64,000 nucleotides of DNA from positions 1 to 64,000 of the forward strand of contig NZ_ATUD01000008.1 in NCBI RefSeq assembly GCF_000420025.1, in the 5' to 3' direction. Positions 49,644 through 60,541 of this stretch are shown one piece after another. The notes under the pieces were generated by a model. It made no database searches, was not told the origin of the DNA, and saw nothing but the letters and a program-made list of their open reading frames with translations. The stretch's first letter is position 1; the number at the start of each line of letters is the position of its first letter. The stretch comes from Patulibacter americanus DSM 16676 (lineage in GTDB: Bacteria > Actinomycetota > Thermoleophilia > Solirubrobacterales > Solirubrobacteraceae). Both the position numbers and the translations under genes were made by a program.

Positions 49644-50387
49644 CTAGGCCGCGGTGAGCACGCGGCCACCGCCGCGGCGGACCACCACGGTGTGCTCGGC
49701 GTGCGCGGAGAGGGAGCCGTCGGCGGTGGCGACGGTCCAGCCGTCGTCGCGGGTGATCAGCTCGGGGCGGCCCAGGCCGAGCATCGGCTCGATCGCGAGG
49801 ACGAGGCCGTCGCCCATGCGGGTGCGGACGTGCGGCTCGTGGACGTTGGCGACGCCCGGCGGCTCGTGCATCGTGCGGCCGACGCCGTGGCCGCCGAACT
49901 GGGTGTAGATCGTCGCGCCGGCGGCGCGGGCGGTGCGCTCGGTCGCGCGCCCGATGTGGCGCAGGGGGTCACCCGCCCGGGCGGCGCGGACCGCGCCGGC
50001 CAGGCAGCGGTTCGTCGTCGCCAGCAGCGCGGCGGCGGCGGGGCTCGGCTTGCCGACGGGGACGGTGACCGCCGCGTCGGCGCAGAACCCGTCGAGCAAC
50101 GGCGTCACGTCGAGGGTGACGAGGTCGCCCTCGCGCAGGACGCGGCCGCCGGGCACCCCGTGCACGACCTCCTCGTTGACCGAGATGCAGATCGTCCCGG
50201 GAAAGCCGACGAGGTCAGCCGGGCCCGAGGTCGCACCGGCGCGGCGGAAGGCGCGCGCGGCGATCGCGTCGAGCGCTTCGGTGGTGACGCCCGGGGCCAC
50301 CGCGGCGCGCAGCTCGGAGAGCACGCTGCCCACCAACGCGCCGACGCGCTCCATGGCCGCGAGCTCTTCGGAGGTGCTGATGGTCAT
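49644..50387 (-). CDS. map: type I methionine aminopeptidase
   Basis: 247 aa. It removes the initiator Met from new proteins using a two-metal site. VNEEVVHGVPGGRVLREGDLVTLDV contains the catalytic His and the substrate loop; LLDGFCADAAVTVPVG, YTQFGGHGVGRTMHEPPGV and VLAIEPMLGLG plus LSAHAEHTVVV hold the remaining Asp, His and Glu ligands. The usual first Asp is in TLDV. There is no N-terminal zinc-finger extension. It is monocistronic here, so it may be an extra copy outside the ribosomal protein operon. Confidence 0.93.
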   Translation of the reverse strand: MTISTSEELAAMERVGALVGSVLSELRAAVAPGVTTEALDAIAARAFRRAGATSGPADLVGFPGTICISVNEEVVHGVPGGRVLREGDLVTLDVTPLLDGFCADAAVTVPVGKPSPAAAALLATTNRCLAGAVRAARAGDPLRHIGRATERTARAAGATIYTQFGGHGVGRTMHEPPGVANVHEPHVRTRMGDGLVLAIEPMLGLGRPELITRDDGWTVATADGSLSAHAEHTVVVRRGGGRVLTAA

Positions 50388-50476
50388 GGCTGCATTGTGA
50401 CGACCGGCCCCGGCGTGCCCGCGCGCGCGGCACGGCGGCCGAAGCCCGCGCGCACCCGGGCGAGCGGCGGTGCGGG

Positions 50477-51337
50477 CTAGAAGCCGCCGCGCCACTCCCG
50501 GATCAGGCCGGCGACCTCGTCGAGGTGCGACTCCAGGAGGAAGTGGCCGCCGTCGAGCAACTCGACGCGGGCGTCGGGGGCGTCGCGCCGGAACGCGTCG
50601 GCGCCGGCGGCCGCGAAGATCTCGTCGTTGCGACCCCAGACGGCGAGCACCGGGACCCGGCTCGCGCGCAGCCACTCCTGGACCCGCGGGTACAGCGGCC
50701 GGTTCGTCGCGTAGTCGCCGAACAGGCGCAGCTGCGCGCGGTCGACGCCGGGGCGGGCGAGGAGGGCGAGGTCGTGCTCCCAGGCGTCGGGGTCGATCGT
50801 CGTCGGGTCGGGAACGCCGTGCGTGTACTGCCACTCGACCGCCTCGCGCTGCAGGGCGGGGCGGAGCGCCCGCTCGTTCTCGGCCGACGGGTCCGCGGCG
50901 TAGGCCCAGATCGGCGCCCAGAAGTCCGGCACGAAGCCCTCCTCGTACGCGTTGCCGTTCTGCGAGATCACGCCCTCGACCGCCCCGGGGTCGGCGAGGG
51001 CCACGCGCCAGGCGATCGGTGCGCCGTAATCCTGCACGTAGACCGTGTAGCGCGAGACGCCGACGGCCGCGAGGAACCCACGGGTGACCTCGGCCAGGGC
51101 GTCGAACGTGTAGGGGAACTCGTCGACGGACGGCGCCGACGACCGCCCGTAACCGACGTGGTCGGGGGCGATGACCCGGTACCGGTCCGCCAGCGCCGGG
51201 ATGAGATGCCGGAACATGTGCGAGCTCGTCGGGTAGCCGTGCAGCAGCAGGAGCACGGGGGCGTCCGCAGGACCCGCCTCGCGGTAGAAGATGTCGAGAT
51301 CGCCGACGGAGACGGTGCGGTGATGAACGGTCGCCAC
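50477..51337 (-). CDS. alpha/beta hydrolase (haloalkane dehalogenase/epoxide hydrolase-like)
   Basis: 286 aa, GTG start at 51337. VLLLLHGYPTSSHMFRHLIP has the oxyanion region, TVYVQDYGAPIAWRVAL the nucleophile Asp in the elbow, and VELLDGGHFLLESH the catalytic His, so an Asp rather than Ser nucleophile is used. This fits dehalogenases and epoxide hydrolases. The cap domain is YAADPSAENERALRPALQREAVEWQYTHG. It diverges from the CGNR regulator gene across a 34-base gap containing TTTTACCGGTTAG. Confidence 0.88.
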   Translation of the reverse strand: MATVHHRTVSVGDLDIFYREAGPADAPVLLLLHGYPTSSHMFRHLIPALADRYRVIAPDHVGYGRSSAPSVDEFPYTFDALAEVTRGFLAAVGVSRYTVYVQDYGAPIAWRVALADPGAVEGVISQNGNAYEEGFVPDFWAPIWAYAADPSAENERALRPALQREAVEWQYTHGVPDPTTIDPDAWEHDLALLARPGVDRAQLRLFGDYATNRPLYPRVQEWLRASRVPVLAVWGRNDEIFAAAGADAFRRDAPDARVELLDGGHFLLESHLDEVAGLIREWRGGF

Positions 51338-51352
51338 GGAGCAACCCCTTAA

Positions 51353-51371
51353 AGTCGTTTTACCGGTTAGT
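51353..51371. promoter_or_regulatory. AT-rich palindromic site between hydrolase and CGNR genes
   Basis: AGTCGTTTTACCGGTTAGT covers most of the 34-base gap between divergent starts and is centred on the palindrome ACCGGT. It is a likely operator for the CGNR-type regulator, though no half-sites are fully matched. Confidence 0.4.
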
Positions 51372-51929
51372 ATGACCGTAGCAGGACGTCGGGGTCCCGG
51401 ACCCGCGAGAAGCACGGACGGGGAGGAACGCGTGGTGCAGGACGAGGAGCTGCTGGTCGCCGTGCTCAACAGCGCGCCGATCGAGGACGGCACACGGACG
51501 GAGGAACTCGACGGCGCTGCGGGCCGTGAGCTCGCCCTGCGCTTCGGCGGCACGGGGTCGCCCGCCGAGCTGCGGCGCCTGCGGGAGTTGCGCGATGCGC
51601 TGCACCGGGTGGTCCGCGACCACGACGACCCGGCAGACGCGCTCGGTCCGCTACTCGCCGACGCCGTCCTGACGCCGACCGTCACGTCCGGCGGCATCCG
51701 CTGGGAGCCGCGGACGAGCCCGGACGATCGGCTCGCGGTCCGCACGGCGATGGCCTGGTCCGCGGTGACGGAGGAGTTGCCCGGTCGTCTGCGCGCCTGC
51801 GCCAACACGGCGTGCAACCTGTTCCTGCTCGACCACAGCCGCCCGGGCACCGCGAAGTGGTGCTCCATGGCCGCGTGCGGGAACCGGGCCAAGGCCCGTG
51901 CGCACGCGAGCCGGCGACGCAGCTCCTGA
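51372..51929 (+). CDS. CGNR zinc-finger (ABATE domain) regulator
   Basis: 185 aa. The N-terminal ELLVAVLNSAPIEDGTRTEEL is the ABATE domain. The C-terminal RLRACANTACNLFLLDHSRPGTAKWCSMAACGNRAKARAHA is the four-Cys CGNR zinc finger with its Cys-Gly-Asn-Arg signature. Stress-linked transcription factors of this type are common in actinobacteria. ATG 51372 is given; GTG 51435 would start directly at the ABATE domain. It is divergent from the hydrolase gene and probably controls it. Confidence 0.9.
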   Translation: MTVAGRRGPGPARSTDGEERVVQDEELLVAVLNSAPIEDGTRTEELDGAAGRELALRFGGTGSPAELRRLRELRDALHRVVRDHDDPADALGPLLADAVLTPTVTSGGIRWEPRTSPDDRLAVRTAMAWSAVTEELPGRLRACANTACNLFLLDHSRPGTAKWCSMAACGNRAKARAHASRRRSS

Positions 51930-52069
51930 ACCTCGGCGCACCCACGCGGTCGTGGCGCGCCAGGCCATCCGGTCGCGACGCCGGCGGCCTTGACCTCGAG
52001 GAAGGTCGAGGTCCTACCGTCGTGGCCGGGTCGCGTCCGCGGTCCGGCCCACACGCACGGAGGTGCCGC

Positions 52070-52735
52070 ATGGCAGCTGCAGGAACCATCCCCCTCGAAA
52101 CGCCGCTGAACGGCCTGCTCGCGACCCCGACGGCGCGGCTGCCGTACCAGCACGACGTGCTCCTGCGGTCGTTCGTGCTGCAGCGCCCGCAGGGCAACCT
52201 GGTGATCTACAACTCGCCGGGCGTGAGCGCGTCGGCGGCGGCGATCGGCGCGCTCGGCCCGCCCGCGCGGCTGTTGCTCAACCACGGCCACGAGGCGATG
52301 TACGGGCAGCCAGAGCTGGACGTGCCGGTCTGGGCCCCCGAAGCGGACCGGCCGGAGATCTCGGCGGCGCTCGAGGTGGCCGGCACGTTCGACGGACGGG
52401 GGTGGATCGACGACGACCTCGAGGTGATCCCGACCCCGGGCCACACCCCGGGGACCACCTCGTTCCTGTGGGACGACGGGACCCACCGGTTCCTCTTCAC
52501 CGGGGACTTCGTCTGGATCGAGCACGGCGAGTGGCGGGCCGTCGTCCTGGACCCGGCGGCCCGCCAGGACTACCTCGACAGCCTCGCGCTCGTCCGCGAG
52601 CTCGACTTCGACGTACTCGTGCCGTGGGGCGCCACGGAGGACGGCCCGTCGTTCGGCCTCGTCGCGGACGCGACGGAGCGCCACGCCCGCATCGACGCGA
52701 TCATCGAGCGCGTCGCGGCCGGCGGCGACCGCTGA
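52070..52735 (+). CDS. metallo-beta-lactamase-fold hydrolase
   Basis: 221 aa, ATG after GGAGG. RLLLNHGHEAMYG is a degenerate H-x-H-x-D-H metal motif, DLEVIPTPGHTPGTTSFLW the second His region and FLFTGDFVWIEHG the Asp region. The first motif lacks two of its ligands, so metal binding and activity may be reduced. Function unknown. It is separated from the CGNR gene by 140 bases that hold no other gene. Confidence 0.78.
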   Translation: MAAAGTIPLETPLNGLLATPTARLPYQHDVLLRSFVLQRPQGNLVIYNSPGVSASAAAIGALGPPARLLLNHGHEAMYGQPELDVPVWAPEADRPEISAALEVAGTFDGRGWIDDDLEVIPTPGHTPGTTSFLWDDGTHRFLFTGDFVWIEHGEWRAVVLDPAARQDYLDSLALVRELDFDVLVPWGATEDGPSFGLVADATERHARIDAIIERVAAGGDR

Positions 52736-52903
52736 CCCCCGGGGCGCCGCGCCGGCGGCGGCGCGGCCGGCAGCCGGTTGGTCGTCCGCCGCCGCGGACC
52801 GTCGTATGCGGTGGTGGTCCTCTCGCCCACTCGTCCTTTCGGGGGAGCGAGGACCGTCCTTCGGGGCGAGGACACGTGGCACCGTGGCGGCGAGGGTGAA
52901 CCC

Positions 52904-54124
52904 ATGCCCACCACCGCACACCTCGGCCGCAGCGCGGCCACCCTCGCGGCCCTCGTCGCCGTCGCCGTCCCCACCCTCGCCGCGCAGGCCACCGCCGCGC
53001 CGACGCCGAGCGCGAAGACCACCCTTCAGAAGCAGCTGCGGCGCGACGCCGCCGACATGCTCCGCTACGGCTCGCCCGGCGTCCTCGCGGGCGTGCAGCT
53101 CGGCGAGCGCAACATCAAGGTCCGCGCCGGCCTCGGCAACTTCACCACGCGCAAGCCGATCCCGCTGGACGCGAAGTTCCGCATCGGCAGCATGACCAAG
53201 CCGTTCGTCGCCACGATCGTGCTGCAGCTCGTCGGCGAGGGCCGCCTGACGCTCGAGGACACCGTCGAGCGTTGGCTGCCCGGTCTCGTGCGCGGCAAGG
53301 GCAACGACGGGCGCAAGATCACCGTCCGCCAGCTGCTGCAGCACACGAGCGGGCTGCCGGACTACGTCGGCGGATTCCCGTGGATCCTGGAGCAGAAGGG
53401 CTTCGAGAAGCACCGCTTCGACACGGTCACGCCGCGGCAGGCGGTGCGGGTCGCGATGAAGTCGAAGCCGACGTTCGCGCCGGGCACGTCCTGGAGCTAC
53501 TCCAACACGGGCTACATGCTCGCCGGGATGGTCATCGAGGCCGTGACCGGCCGGGACTGGCGCGACGAGGTCCGCGACCGCATCGTCACCCCGCTGGCCC
53601 TGAAGAACACCACGCTGCCGGGCACGAACCCGAACATCCCCGCGCCGCACGCGGTCGGCTACGAGCGGTTCCCCGGCCCGGGCGCTACGCCCGAGGACCC
53701 GCGCTACGGCGAGCAGATCGACGCGACCCGCCAGAACGTCTCCTGGGGCGGTGCGGCGGGCGAGATCATCAGCACCGTCGACGACGGCAACACGTTCCTG
53801 CGCGCCCTCGCCGGCGGGCGCCTGCTGCCGCCCGCGCAGCTCGCCGAGATGCAGCGCACCGTCCCCACCAACGCCGGGTTCCGCCAGAACTGGCCGCGGG
53901 TCCGCTACGGCCTGGGCATCATGCGCGTCCCCACGCCGTGCGGCGTCTCGTGGTCCCACGGCGGCGACATCATGGGGTTCATGACCCGCAACGCCGTCAA
54001 CGCCGACGGCTCCCGCAGCGTCGTCGTGTCGTTCAACACCGACTCCCCGAAGCGCAAGGACGGCGTCGCCGCCCCCAAGCGCGACATCACGCTGAAGCTG
54101 ATCAACCGGGCGCTCTGCAGCTAG
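52904..54124 (+). CDS. exported class C beta-lactamase-family serine hydrolase
   Basis: 406 aa. A signal peptide with an Ala-rich core (SAATLAALVAVAVPTLAAQATA, here split as SAATLAALVAVAV, PTLAAQATA) starts the protein. FRIGSMTKPFVATIVLQLV contains Ser-x-x-Lys, SWSYSNTGYMLAGMVIE the Tyr-x-Asn motif and GVSWSHGGDIMGFMTR the His-Gly-Gly triad equivalent. It is a D-alanyl-D-alanine carboxypeptidase or esterase of the class C fold acting outside the cell. The 168 bases upstream contain no gene. Confidence 0.92.
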   Translation: MPTTAHLGRSAATLAALVAVAVPTLAAQATAAPTPSAKTTLQKQLRRDAADMLRYGSPGVLAGVQLGERNIKVRAGLGNFTTRKPIPLDAKFRIGSMTKPFVATIVLQLVGEGRLTLEDTVERWLPGLVRGKGNDGRKITVRQLLQHTSGLPDYVGGFPWILEQKGFEKHRFDTVTPRQAVRVAMKSKPTFAPGTSWSYSNTGYMLAGMVIEAVTGRDWRDEVRDRIVTPLALKNTTLPGTNPNIPAPHAVGYERFPGPGATPEDPRYGEQIDATRQNVSWGGAAGEIISTVDDGNTFLRALAGGRLLPPAQLAEMQRTVPTNAGFRQNWPRVRYGLGIMRVPTPCGVSWSHGGDIMGFMTRNAVNADGSRSVVVSFNTDSPKRKDGVAAPKRDITLKLINRALCS

Positions 54125-54186
54125 GGGACACCCGCGAGCGTGCCACGCGGCCTACGACGCGGCCGTTCCCGGCGCCATGCGTCACC

Positions 54187-54768
54187 CTACGCGCCCTCCC
54201 GGGGCCCCAGCCGGTAGGTCGCCAGCGCGACCCCGCCGGGCAGCCGTTCGAGGTCGACGACGTCGAGGTCGCGGGGAACTCCGGCGCCCTGCAGGAGCGG
54301 GATGCCGTCGCCGAGCAGCACGGGGTAGATCTTGAGCTGGATCTCGTCGACGAGCTCGATGAGCTGGCCCGCCAGGTCGGCGCCGCCGCAGAGCCAGATG
54401 TCGCGGCCCGGCTCGGCCTTGAGCGCGGCGACCCGGCCCGCGACGTCTCCGGCGACGACCTCGACGCCCGGGGCCTCGACCGTCCCGTGCGTGACGACGA
54501 TCTGTCGCAGGTGCGGGTAGGCGCCGTGCTCCAGACCGGCGTCCTCCGCGGGGGCGTACGTGCGGCGACCCATCAGGACGGTGTCGAAGCGCCGAGGCTC
54601 TGCGGACACGCCGAGCGCGTCGCGCAGGTGGACCGGGCACGTCTCGGGGTAGTCGGCGAACAGGCGCCCGAGGAGCTCCGGAGAGGCGGGGAACCGCGAC
54701 GGATCACCCGCGGGGTCGGCGATGAAGCCGTCGATGGAGGTCGCGATGTAGAGGACGAGGTCGCGCAC
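54187..54768 (-). CDS. dihydrofolate reductase-like (RibD C-terminal domain) protein
   Basis: 193 aa, GTG start at 54768 after GGAG; a TTG at 54780 is possible. VRDLVLYIATSIDGFIADPAGD starts the fold, TVLMGRRTYAPAEDAG is the NADPH loop, and IWLCGGADLAGQLIELVDEIQLKIYPVLLGDGIPLL the second half. Substrate unknown. It diverges from a TetR gene with inverted repeats between, so it is probably regulated by it. Confidence 0.9.
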   Translation of the reverse strand: MRDLVLYIATSIDGFIADPAGDPSRFPASPELLGRLFADYPETCPVHLRDALGVSAEPRRFDTVLMGRRTYAPAEDAGLEHGAYPHLRQIVVTHGTVEAPGVEVVAGDVAGRVAALKAEPGRDIWLCGGADLAGQLIELVDEIQLKIYPVLLGDGIPLLQGAGVPRDLDVVDLERLPGGVALATYRLGPREGA

Positions 54769-54781
54769 GGGGCACTCCAAT

Positions 54782-54840
54782 CACCATAGGTGTTGTGGTC
54801 AGCGGCAACGTACAACATCCGTAGTGGTTCGTCTATGGTG
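54782..54840. promoter_or_regulatory. inverted repeats between DHFR-like and TetR genes
   Basis: CACCATAG (54782-54789) and CTATGGTG (54833-54840) are perfect reverse complements, and TGTTGT (54791-54796) with ACAACA (54812-54817) forms a nested pair. The AT-richer patch fills the divergent gap and touches the TetR start. It is a likely operator region. Confidence 0.5.
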
Positions 54841-55418
54841 TGCGCGTGGTCGCCAACCCCCGCCGCCGAGCGGCCGTCACCGACGCCGCGCTCGAGGTCC
54901 TGGGGCGTGGGGGCAGCCGGGCGCTCACCCATCGGGCCGTCGACGCGCTGGCCGGAGTGCCCGCGGGCACGTGCGCCAACTACTTCCCGAGCCGCGCGGC
55001 GCTCATGCTGGCCATGGCCGAGCGCATCTTCGCGCGGATCGCCCCCGAGCCGGAGCGGCTCGAGGAGCTCGCGCGGGTGCCGGACGGTGACGCGCTCGCC
55101 GAGTACACGGGCTACGTCGTCGAGCGCCTGCTCCGCGACCCCGACCTGGCCCGTGCGCTGATCGAGCTGCGCCTCGAGGCCTCGCGGTCGCCCGACGTCG
55201 CCGAGGTGCTCGGCCCGTTCCTGCGGGAGGGCCTGCGCGCCGACATCGCGTTCCACCGGGAGCGGGGGTTCGGAGCCGGCGAGACGCTGGTGCCGCTCCT
55301 GCACCACGTGGTCGACGGCGTCCTGTTGGACCACCTCACGATCCCGCTCGATCCGCGACAGGATCCGACCGAGACCGCCAAGGACGCGGCGCGGCGGCTG
55401 GCGGCCGAGCGGCCCTGA
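54840..55418 (+). CDS. TetR/AcrR-family transcriptional regulator
   Basis: 192 aa, GTG start at 54840 (or GTG 54846). VTDAALEVLGRGGSRALTHRAVDALAGVPAGTCANYFPSRAAL is the helix-turn-helix. The C-terminal part resembles the TetR_C group with LLRDPDLARALIELRLEASRSP. Divergent from the DHFR-like gene, with operator-like repeats at its start. It probably represses that gene and itself. Confidence 0.9.
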   Translation: MRVVANPRRRAAVTDAALEVLGRGGSRALTHRAVDALAGVPAGTCANYFPSRAALMLAMAERIFARIAPEPERLEELARVPDGDALAEYTGYVVERLLRDPDLARALIELRLEASRSPDVAEVLGPFLREGLRADIAFHRERGFGAGETLVPLLHHVVDGVLLDHLTIPLDPRQDPTETAKDAARRLAAERP

Positions 55419-55486
55419 GCCGCCGCGGCCACCGGCCCCCGCCACCCGACGACGACCGGCGCGGACAGGGAGCGTGGACGACGACC

Positions 55487-56970
<1,484 letters not shown>

Positions 56971-57032
56971 CTAACCGCGAGCACCGCGCCGCCGACCACC
57001 TAGGCCGACGCGTTCGACCGTAGGATCGCCGC

Positions 57033-59762
57033 ATGCTGCTGGCACGCGACCGCGAGATGGGCCTCTTGGCCGGCGTCCTCGACCGGGCGCGCGGCGGTCA
57101 GGGGCAGGCCCTCGTGGTCCGCGGTGCGGCGGGCGTCGGCAAGACCGCGCTCCTGCGGTGGACGCTCGACCGGGCGTCGGGCTTCCGCGTGCTGCGCGCG
57201 ACGGGCGCGGAGTTCGAGATGGACCTCGCCTACGCCGGCCTGCACGCCCTGTGCGCCCCGCTCCTGGACCGCCGCGACCGGCTCCCGTGGCCGCAGCGGG
57301 ACGCGCTCGAGGCGGCGTTCGGGCTGGCCTCGGGTGCGACGGCCGATCCGCTGATGATCGGGATGGCGCTGCTGGCGCTGCTCTCCGACGTGGCGGACGA
57401 GATCCCCGTCCTCTGCGTGATCGACGACGCGCAGTGGCTCGACCGCGACTCCGCCCAGGCGGTGGCGTTCGCCGCCCGGCGCATCGGGAGCGACCGCGCG
57501 GCCGTCGTGTTCGGGGTGCGCGAGCCGCACGTGCCCGCGCAGCTGCAGGCGCTGCCGGCGCTCGAGGTCACGGGGCTGCCCGACGAGGACGCCCGCGCCC
57601 TGCTCTCGAGCCTGTTCCACGCCCCGATGGACGAGCGGGTCGTGGACCGCGTCGTCGCCGAGGCCCGCGGCAACCCGCTCGTCCTGCGCGAGCTCGCGGC
57701 GGGCGACGTCTCGGCCCGCTTCGACGGCGGGTTCGTCGTCGCCCCGCGTGAGCAGCCGGCGCAGGCGCTCTTCCGGGCCCGCGCCGACGGCCTGCCGGAC
57801 GCCACTCGCCGCCTGCTGCTGCTCGCGGCCGCCGAGCCGCTGGGCGACCCGGCGCTCCTGTGGCGCGCGGCGGAGCAGCTCGGCGTGACCGTCGACGACG
57901 CCGCGCCGGCCGAGGGATCCGGCCTGCTGACCCTCGGCGAGAAGGTGGAGTTCCCGCATCCGCTGGCCCGGTCGGCGATCTATCAAGCCGCGCCGGCGGC
58001 CGACCGCCGTGACGCGCACGCCGCACTGGCCGCGGCGACGGATGCGACCACCGACCCCGACCGCCGGATCTGGCACCGGGCCCAGGCGACCACGGGTCAC
58101 GACGAGACGGTCGCCGCCCAGCTGGTGCGCTCCGCCGAGCGGGCCCGGGGGCGTGGCGGGACCGCCGCCGCCGCGGCCTTCCTCGAGCGCGCCGCGGCGC
58201 TGACGCCGGACGCGACGATGCGCGGGGAGCGGGCCCTGGAGGCCGCCGCCGCGAAGCTCGAGGCCGGCGCCCCGGACGACGCGGGCCGGCTCGTCGGATC
58301 GATCGACCGTGCCGGAGTTCCCGACCTGCTCGGGGCGCGCGCCGACATGCTGCTCGGCCTGATCGCGTTCGGGCAGCGACGGGGCGGCGACGCGCCGGCC
58401 CTGCTGCGACGCGCCGCCCGTCAGCTCGCGCCGCTCGATCCCGTCGCGGCCCGCGAGGCGCACATCGACGCCGTGCTCGCCGGCGTGGCCGCCGGACCGC
58501 TCGGCGAGGGGCTCGACGAGGTGGCCGCCACCGCCCTGGACGCGCCGCCCGCGGCCGTGCCGCCGACGGCGCTCGACGCCCTGCTCGACGGCCTGGCGCT
58601 CTGGTTGACCGGGCGCTACGCCGAGGGCGGGCTGCTGCTGGGGCGCGCGCTCGCCGACCCCGACGGCGCCGTCTGGACGGGCCGTCCCACCCTCGCGTGC
58701 CTCGTCGCCATCGAGCTCTGCGACCTCGACGCCTACGAGTCGATCCTCACGGACCAGGTCGCTCGGTTGCGGGCGACCGGCGCGCTGACGTTCCTCCCGC
58801 ACGCCCTGTCGCCGCTCGCCGGCGCGCTGCTGCACCGGGGACGCTTCCGCGACGCGGAGACGCTGCTGGCCGAGAGTGACGTGCTCGCCGACGCGATCGG
58901 GATCGCCCGGCTGCGGTACCAGAACATGCACGTCGCGGCCCTCCGCGGCGATGCCGAGCGGACGCGGTCGCTCGTCGACGCATCGCTGCGCGACGCGGAG
59001 GGCCGCGGCGAGGGGTTCCTCTGCGCGTTCGCGCACTACGCCACCGCGGTCCTGCTCAACGGGCGTTCGGATCCCGCCGGGGCGCTCGTCGCGGCGGAGC
59101 GGGCGGCGACGCCGCTGGACTTCAGTCTCGAGGGGATGCGGGTCCGCGAGCTCGTCGAGGCGGCCGTCCGGGCCGGCGAGCCCGACCGGGGCAGGAGCGC
59201 GTTCGCCGGCCTGGCCGAGCGGACGCGGGTGCTCGACACCCCGTGGGCGCGGGGCACCGAGAGCGTGTGCGGCGCACTCCTCGCCGACCGCGCCGGGGCC
59301 GAGGCACTCTTCGCCGGGGCGCTGGAGCAGTTCGAACGCGGCGGCATGCCGACGGAGCTCGGCCGCGCCGAGCTGCTCTACGGCGAGTGGCTGCGCCGCA
59401 GCGCGCGGCGGGCCGAGGCGCGGGTGCAGCTGCGCCGCGCGTTCGACCGGCTCACCGCGATCGGGGCGGCCGGCTTCGCCGAGCGGGCCCGGCGGGAGCT
59501 CCTGGCGACGGGCGAGCGGGCCCGCTCGCGGACGCCCGACGCCGTCGACGACCTCACGCCGCAGGAGCGCCACATCGCCCGGCTGGTCGCGACGGGGGCG
59601 ACGTCGAAGGAGGTCGCCGCCGAGCTGTTCCTGAGCCCGCGGACGATCGACGCGCACCTGCGCGGCGTCTTCCGCAAGCTCGACATCACCTCGCGCCGGC
59701 AGCTGCGGGGCCACCCGCTCCTGGCAACCGACGAGCCGGGGACGGCACCGGTCCCCGCCTAG
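57033..59762 (+). CDS. LAL-type LuxR regulator with AAA ATPase domain
   Basis: 909 aa. An N-terminal AAA ATPase (LLARDREMGLLAGVLDRA, Walker A VRGAAGVGKTALLRWTL, Walker B VLCVIDDAQWLD) is followed by a long helical repeat region of about 550 residues, and a C-terminal GerE helix-turn-helix (LTPQERHIARLVATGATSKEVAAELFLSPRTIDAHLRGVFRKL, here read in parts: LTPQERHIARLVATGAT, AAELFLSPRTIDAHLRGVF). Large ATP-binding LuxR regulators of this type activate operons in response to small ligands. The neighbouring hydrolase/cupin unit is a possible target. The stop overlaps the convergent LURP-one gene by 4 bases. Confidence 0.92.
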   Translation: MLLARDREMGLLAGVLDRARGGQGQALVVRGAAGVGKTALLRWTLDRASGFRVLRATGAEFEMDLAYAGLHALCAPLLDRRDRLPWPQRDALEAAFGLASGATADPLMIGMALLALLSDVADEIPVLCVIDDAQWLDRDSAQAVAFAARRIGSDRAAVVFGVREPHVPAQLQALPALEVTGLPDEDARALLSSLFHAPMDERVVDRVVAEARGNPLVLRELAAGDVSARFDGGFVVAPREQPAQALFRARADGLPDATRRLLLLAAAEPLGDPALLWRAAEQLGVTVDDAAPAEGSGLLTLGEKVEFPHPLARSAIYQAAPAADRRDAHAALAAATDATTDPDRRIWHRAQATTGHDETVAAQLVRSAERARGRGGTAAAAAFLERAAALTPDATMRGERALEAAAAKLEAGAPDDAGRLVGSIDRAGVPDLLGARADMLLGLIAFGQRRGGDAPALLRRAARQLAPLDPVAAREAHIDAVLAGVAAGPLGEGLDEVAATALDAPPAAVPPTALDALLDGLALWLTGRYAEGGLLLGRALADPDGAVWTGRPTLACLVAIELCDLDAYESILTDQVARLRATGALTFLPHALSPLAGALLHRGRFRDAETLLAESDVLADAIGIARLRYQNMHVAALRGDAERTRSLVDASLRDAEGRGEGFLCAFAHYATAVLLNGRSDPAGALVAAERAATPLDFSLEGMRVRELVEAAVRAGEPDRGRSAFAGLAERTRVLDTPWARGTESVCGALLADRAGAEALFAGALEQFERGGMPTELGRAELLYGEWLRRSARRAEARVQLRRAFDRLTAIGAAGFAERARRELLATGERARSRTPDAVDDLTPQERHIARLVATGATSKEVAAELFLSPRTIDAHLRGVFRKLDITSRRQLRGHPLLATDEPGTAPVPA

Positions 59763-60397
59763 CGGTCCTGCAGCGCGTCGAGCGCGATCGCGAAGGCCAG
59801 CAGCAGGCGCCGGTCGACGTCCGCCAGGCCGGGCCCGAGCTCCAGCACGTAGCGGTCGCGCAGCTTCGGAAGGACCCGCCGGTAGCGGGCGACCTCGTCC
59901 TCGCCGCGCAGGAGCGTGAAGTCGAACGGCAGGAAGTGCAGCAGGCCGAACGCCTCCGGCACGAGGTCACCGAGGCGGCGGATGAACGCGATCGGCCGGC
60001 TCGTCTCCCGAGCCGCGAAGAGCTCCGCTCCCTGCGCGTCGCGCACGATCCAGCGGCTGCGCAGGAGCGACCGGGCGAACTCCTTCTCGATCGTCCCGAT
60101 GACCTGGCCGCCCGCGTCGAGGACGTCGTGGCGGCCCCGGAACTCGAAGACGGTCTTCGACGCGATCCGGAACAGCTCGGGGCCGTCGCCGTCGTCGGTC
60201 CGGAAGCGGATGTCCTCCTTGATCTTCGCGACCTTCTGCTTCACGAAGAGCAGCGGCTCGCCCTCCTCGGCGGTCCCGGACGCGGGCACGCTGATCCGGT
60301 ACTGGTTGGCCACCGGCCGGAAGACCTGCTGGACGAGGAACCGGTCGGTGGTGGTGAGCGCCGTCGGGACGGCGTCGGGGGCGGTGGCGGTTGCCAT
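59759..60397 (-). CDS. LURP-one-related family protein
   Basis: 212 aa. RFLVQQVFRPVANQYRISV, LLFVKQKVAKIKEDIRF and RHDVLDAGGQVIGTIEKEFARSLLRSRW are the beta-barrel strands of the LURP-one (Tubby-like) fold. It is probably cytoplasmic or membrane associated; bacterial members have no proven function. The ATG follows GAGAGGAGC on the minus strand. A 144-base gap upstream is without genes. Confidence 0.8.
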   Translation of the reverse strand: MATATAPDAVPTALTTTDRFLVQQVFRPVANQYRISVPASGTAEEGEPLLFVKQKVAKIKEDIRFRTDDGDGPELFRIASKTVFEFRGRHDVLDAGGQVIGTIEKEFARSLLRSRWIVRDAQGAELFAARETSRPIAFIRRLGDLVPEAFGLLHFLPFDFTLLRGEDEVARYRRVLPKLRDRYVLELGPGLADVDRRLLLAFAIALDALQDR

Positions 60398-60541
60398 GTG
60401 GTGCTCCTCTCTCGGACCGATCGGGCGTCCGGGCGATGCCGTAGCGGGATCGGTGGGTTCGACGATGCCGTCCGGGCGACGCTCGGGCGGCGGCGGCGCG
60501 CGCAACACGGGTGCGGGCGTCGGTGATGGCGGCCCGTCAGC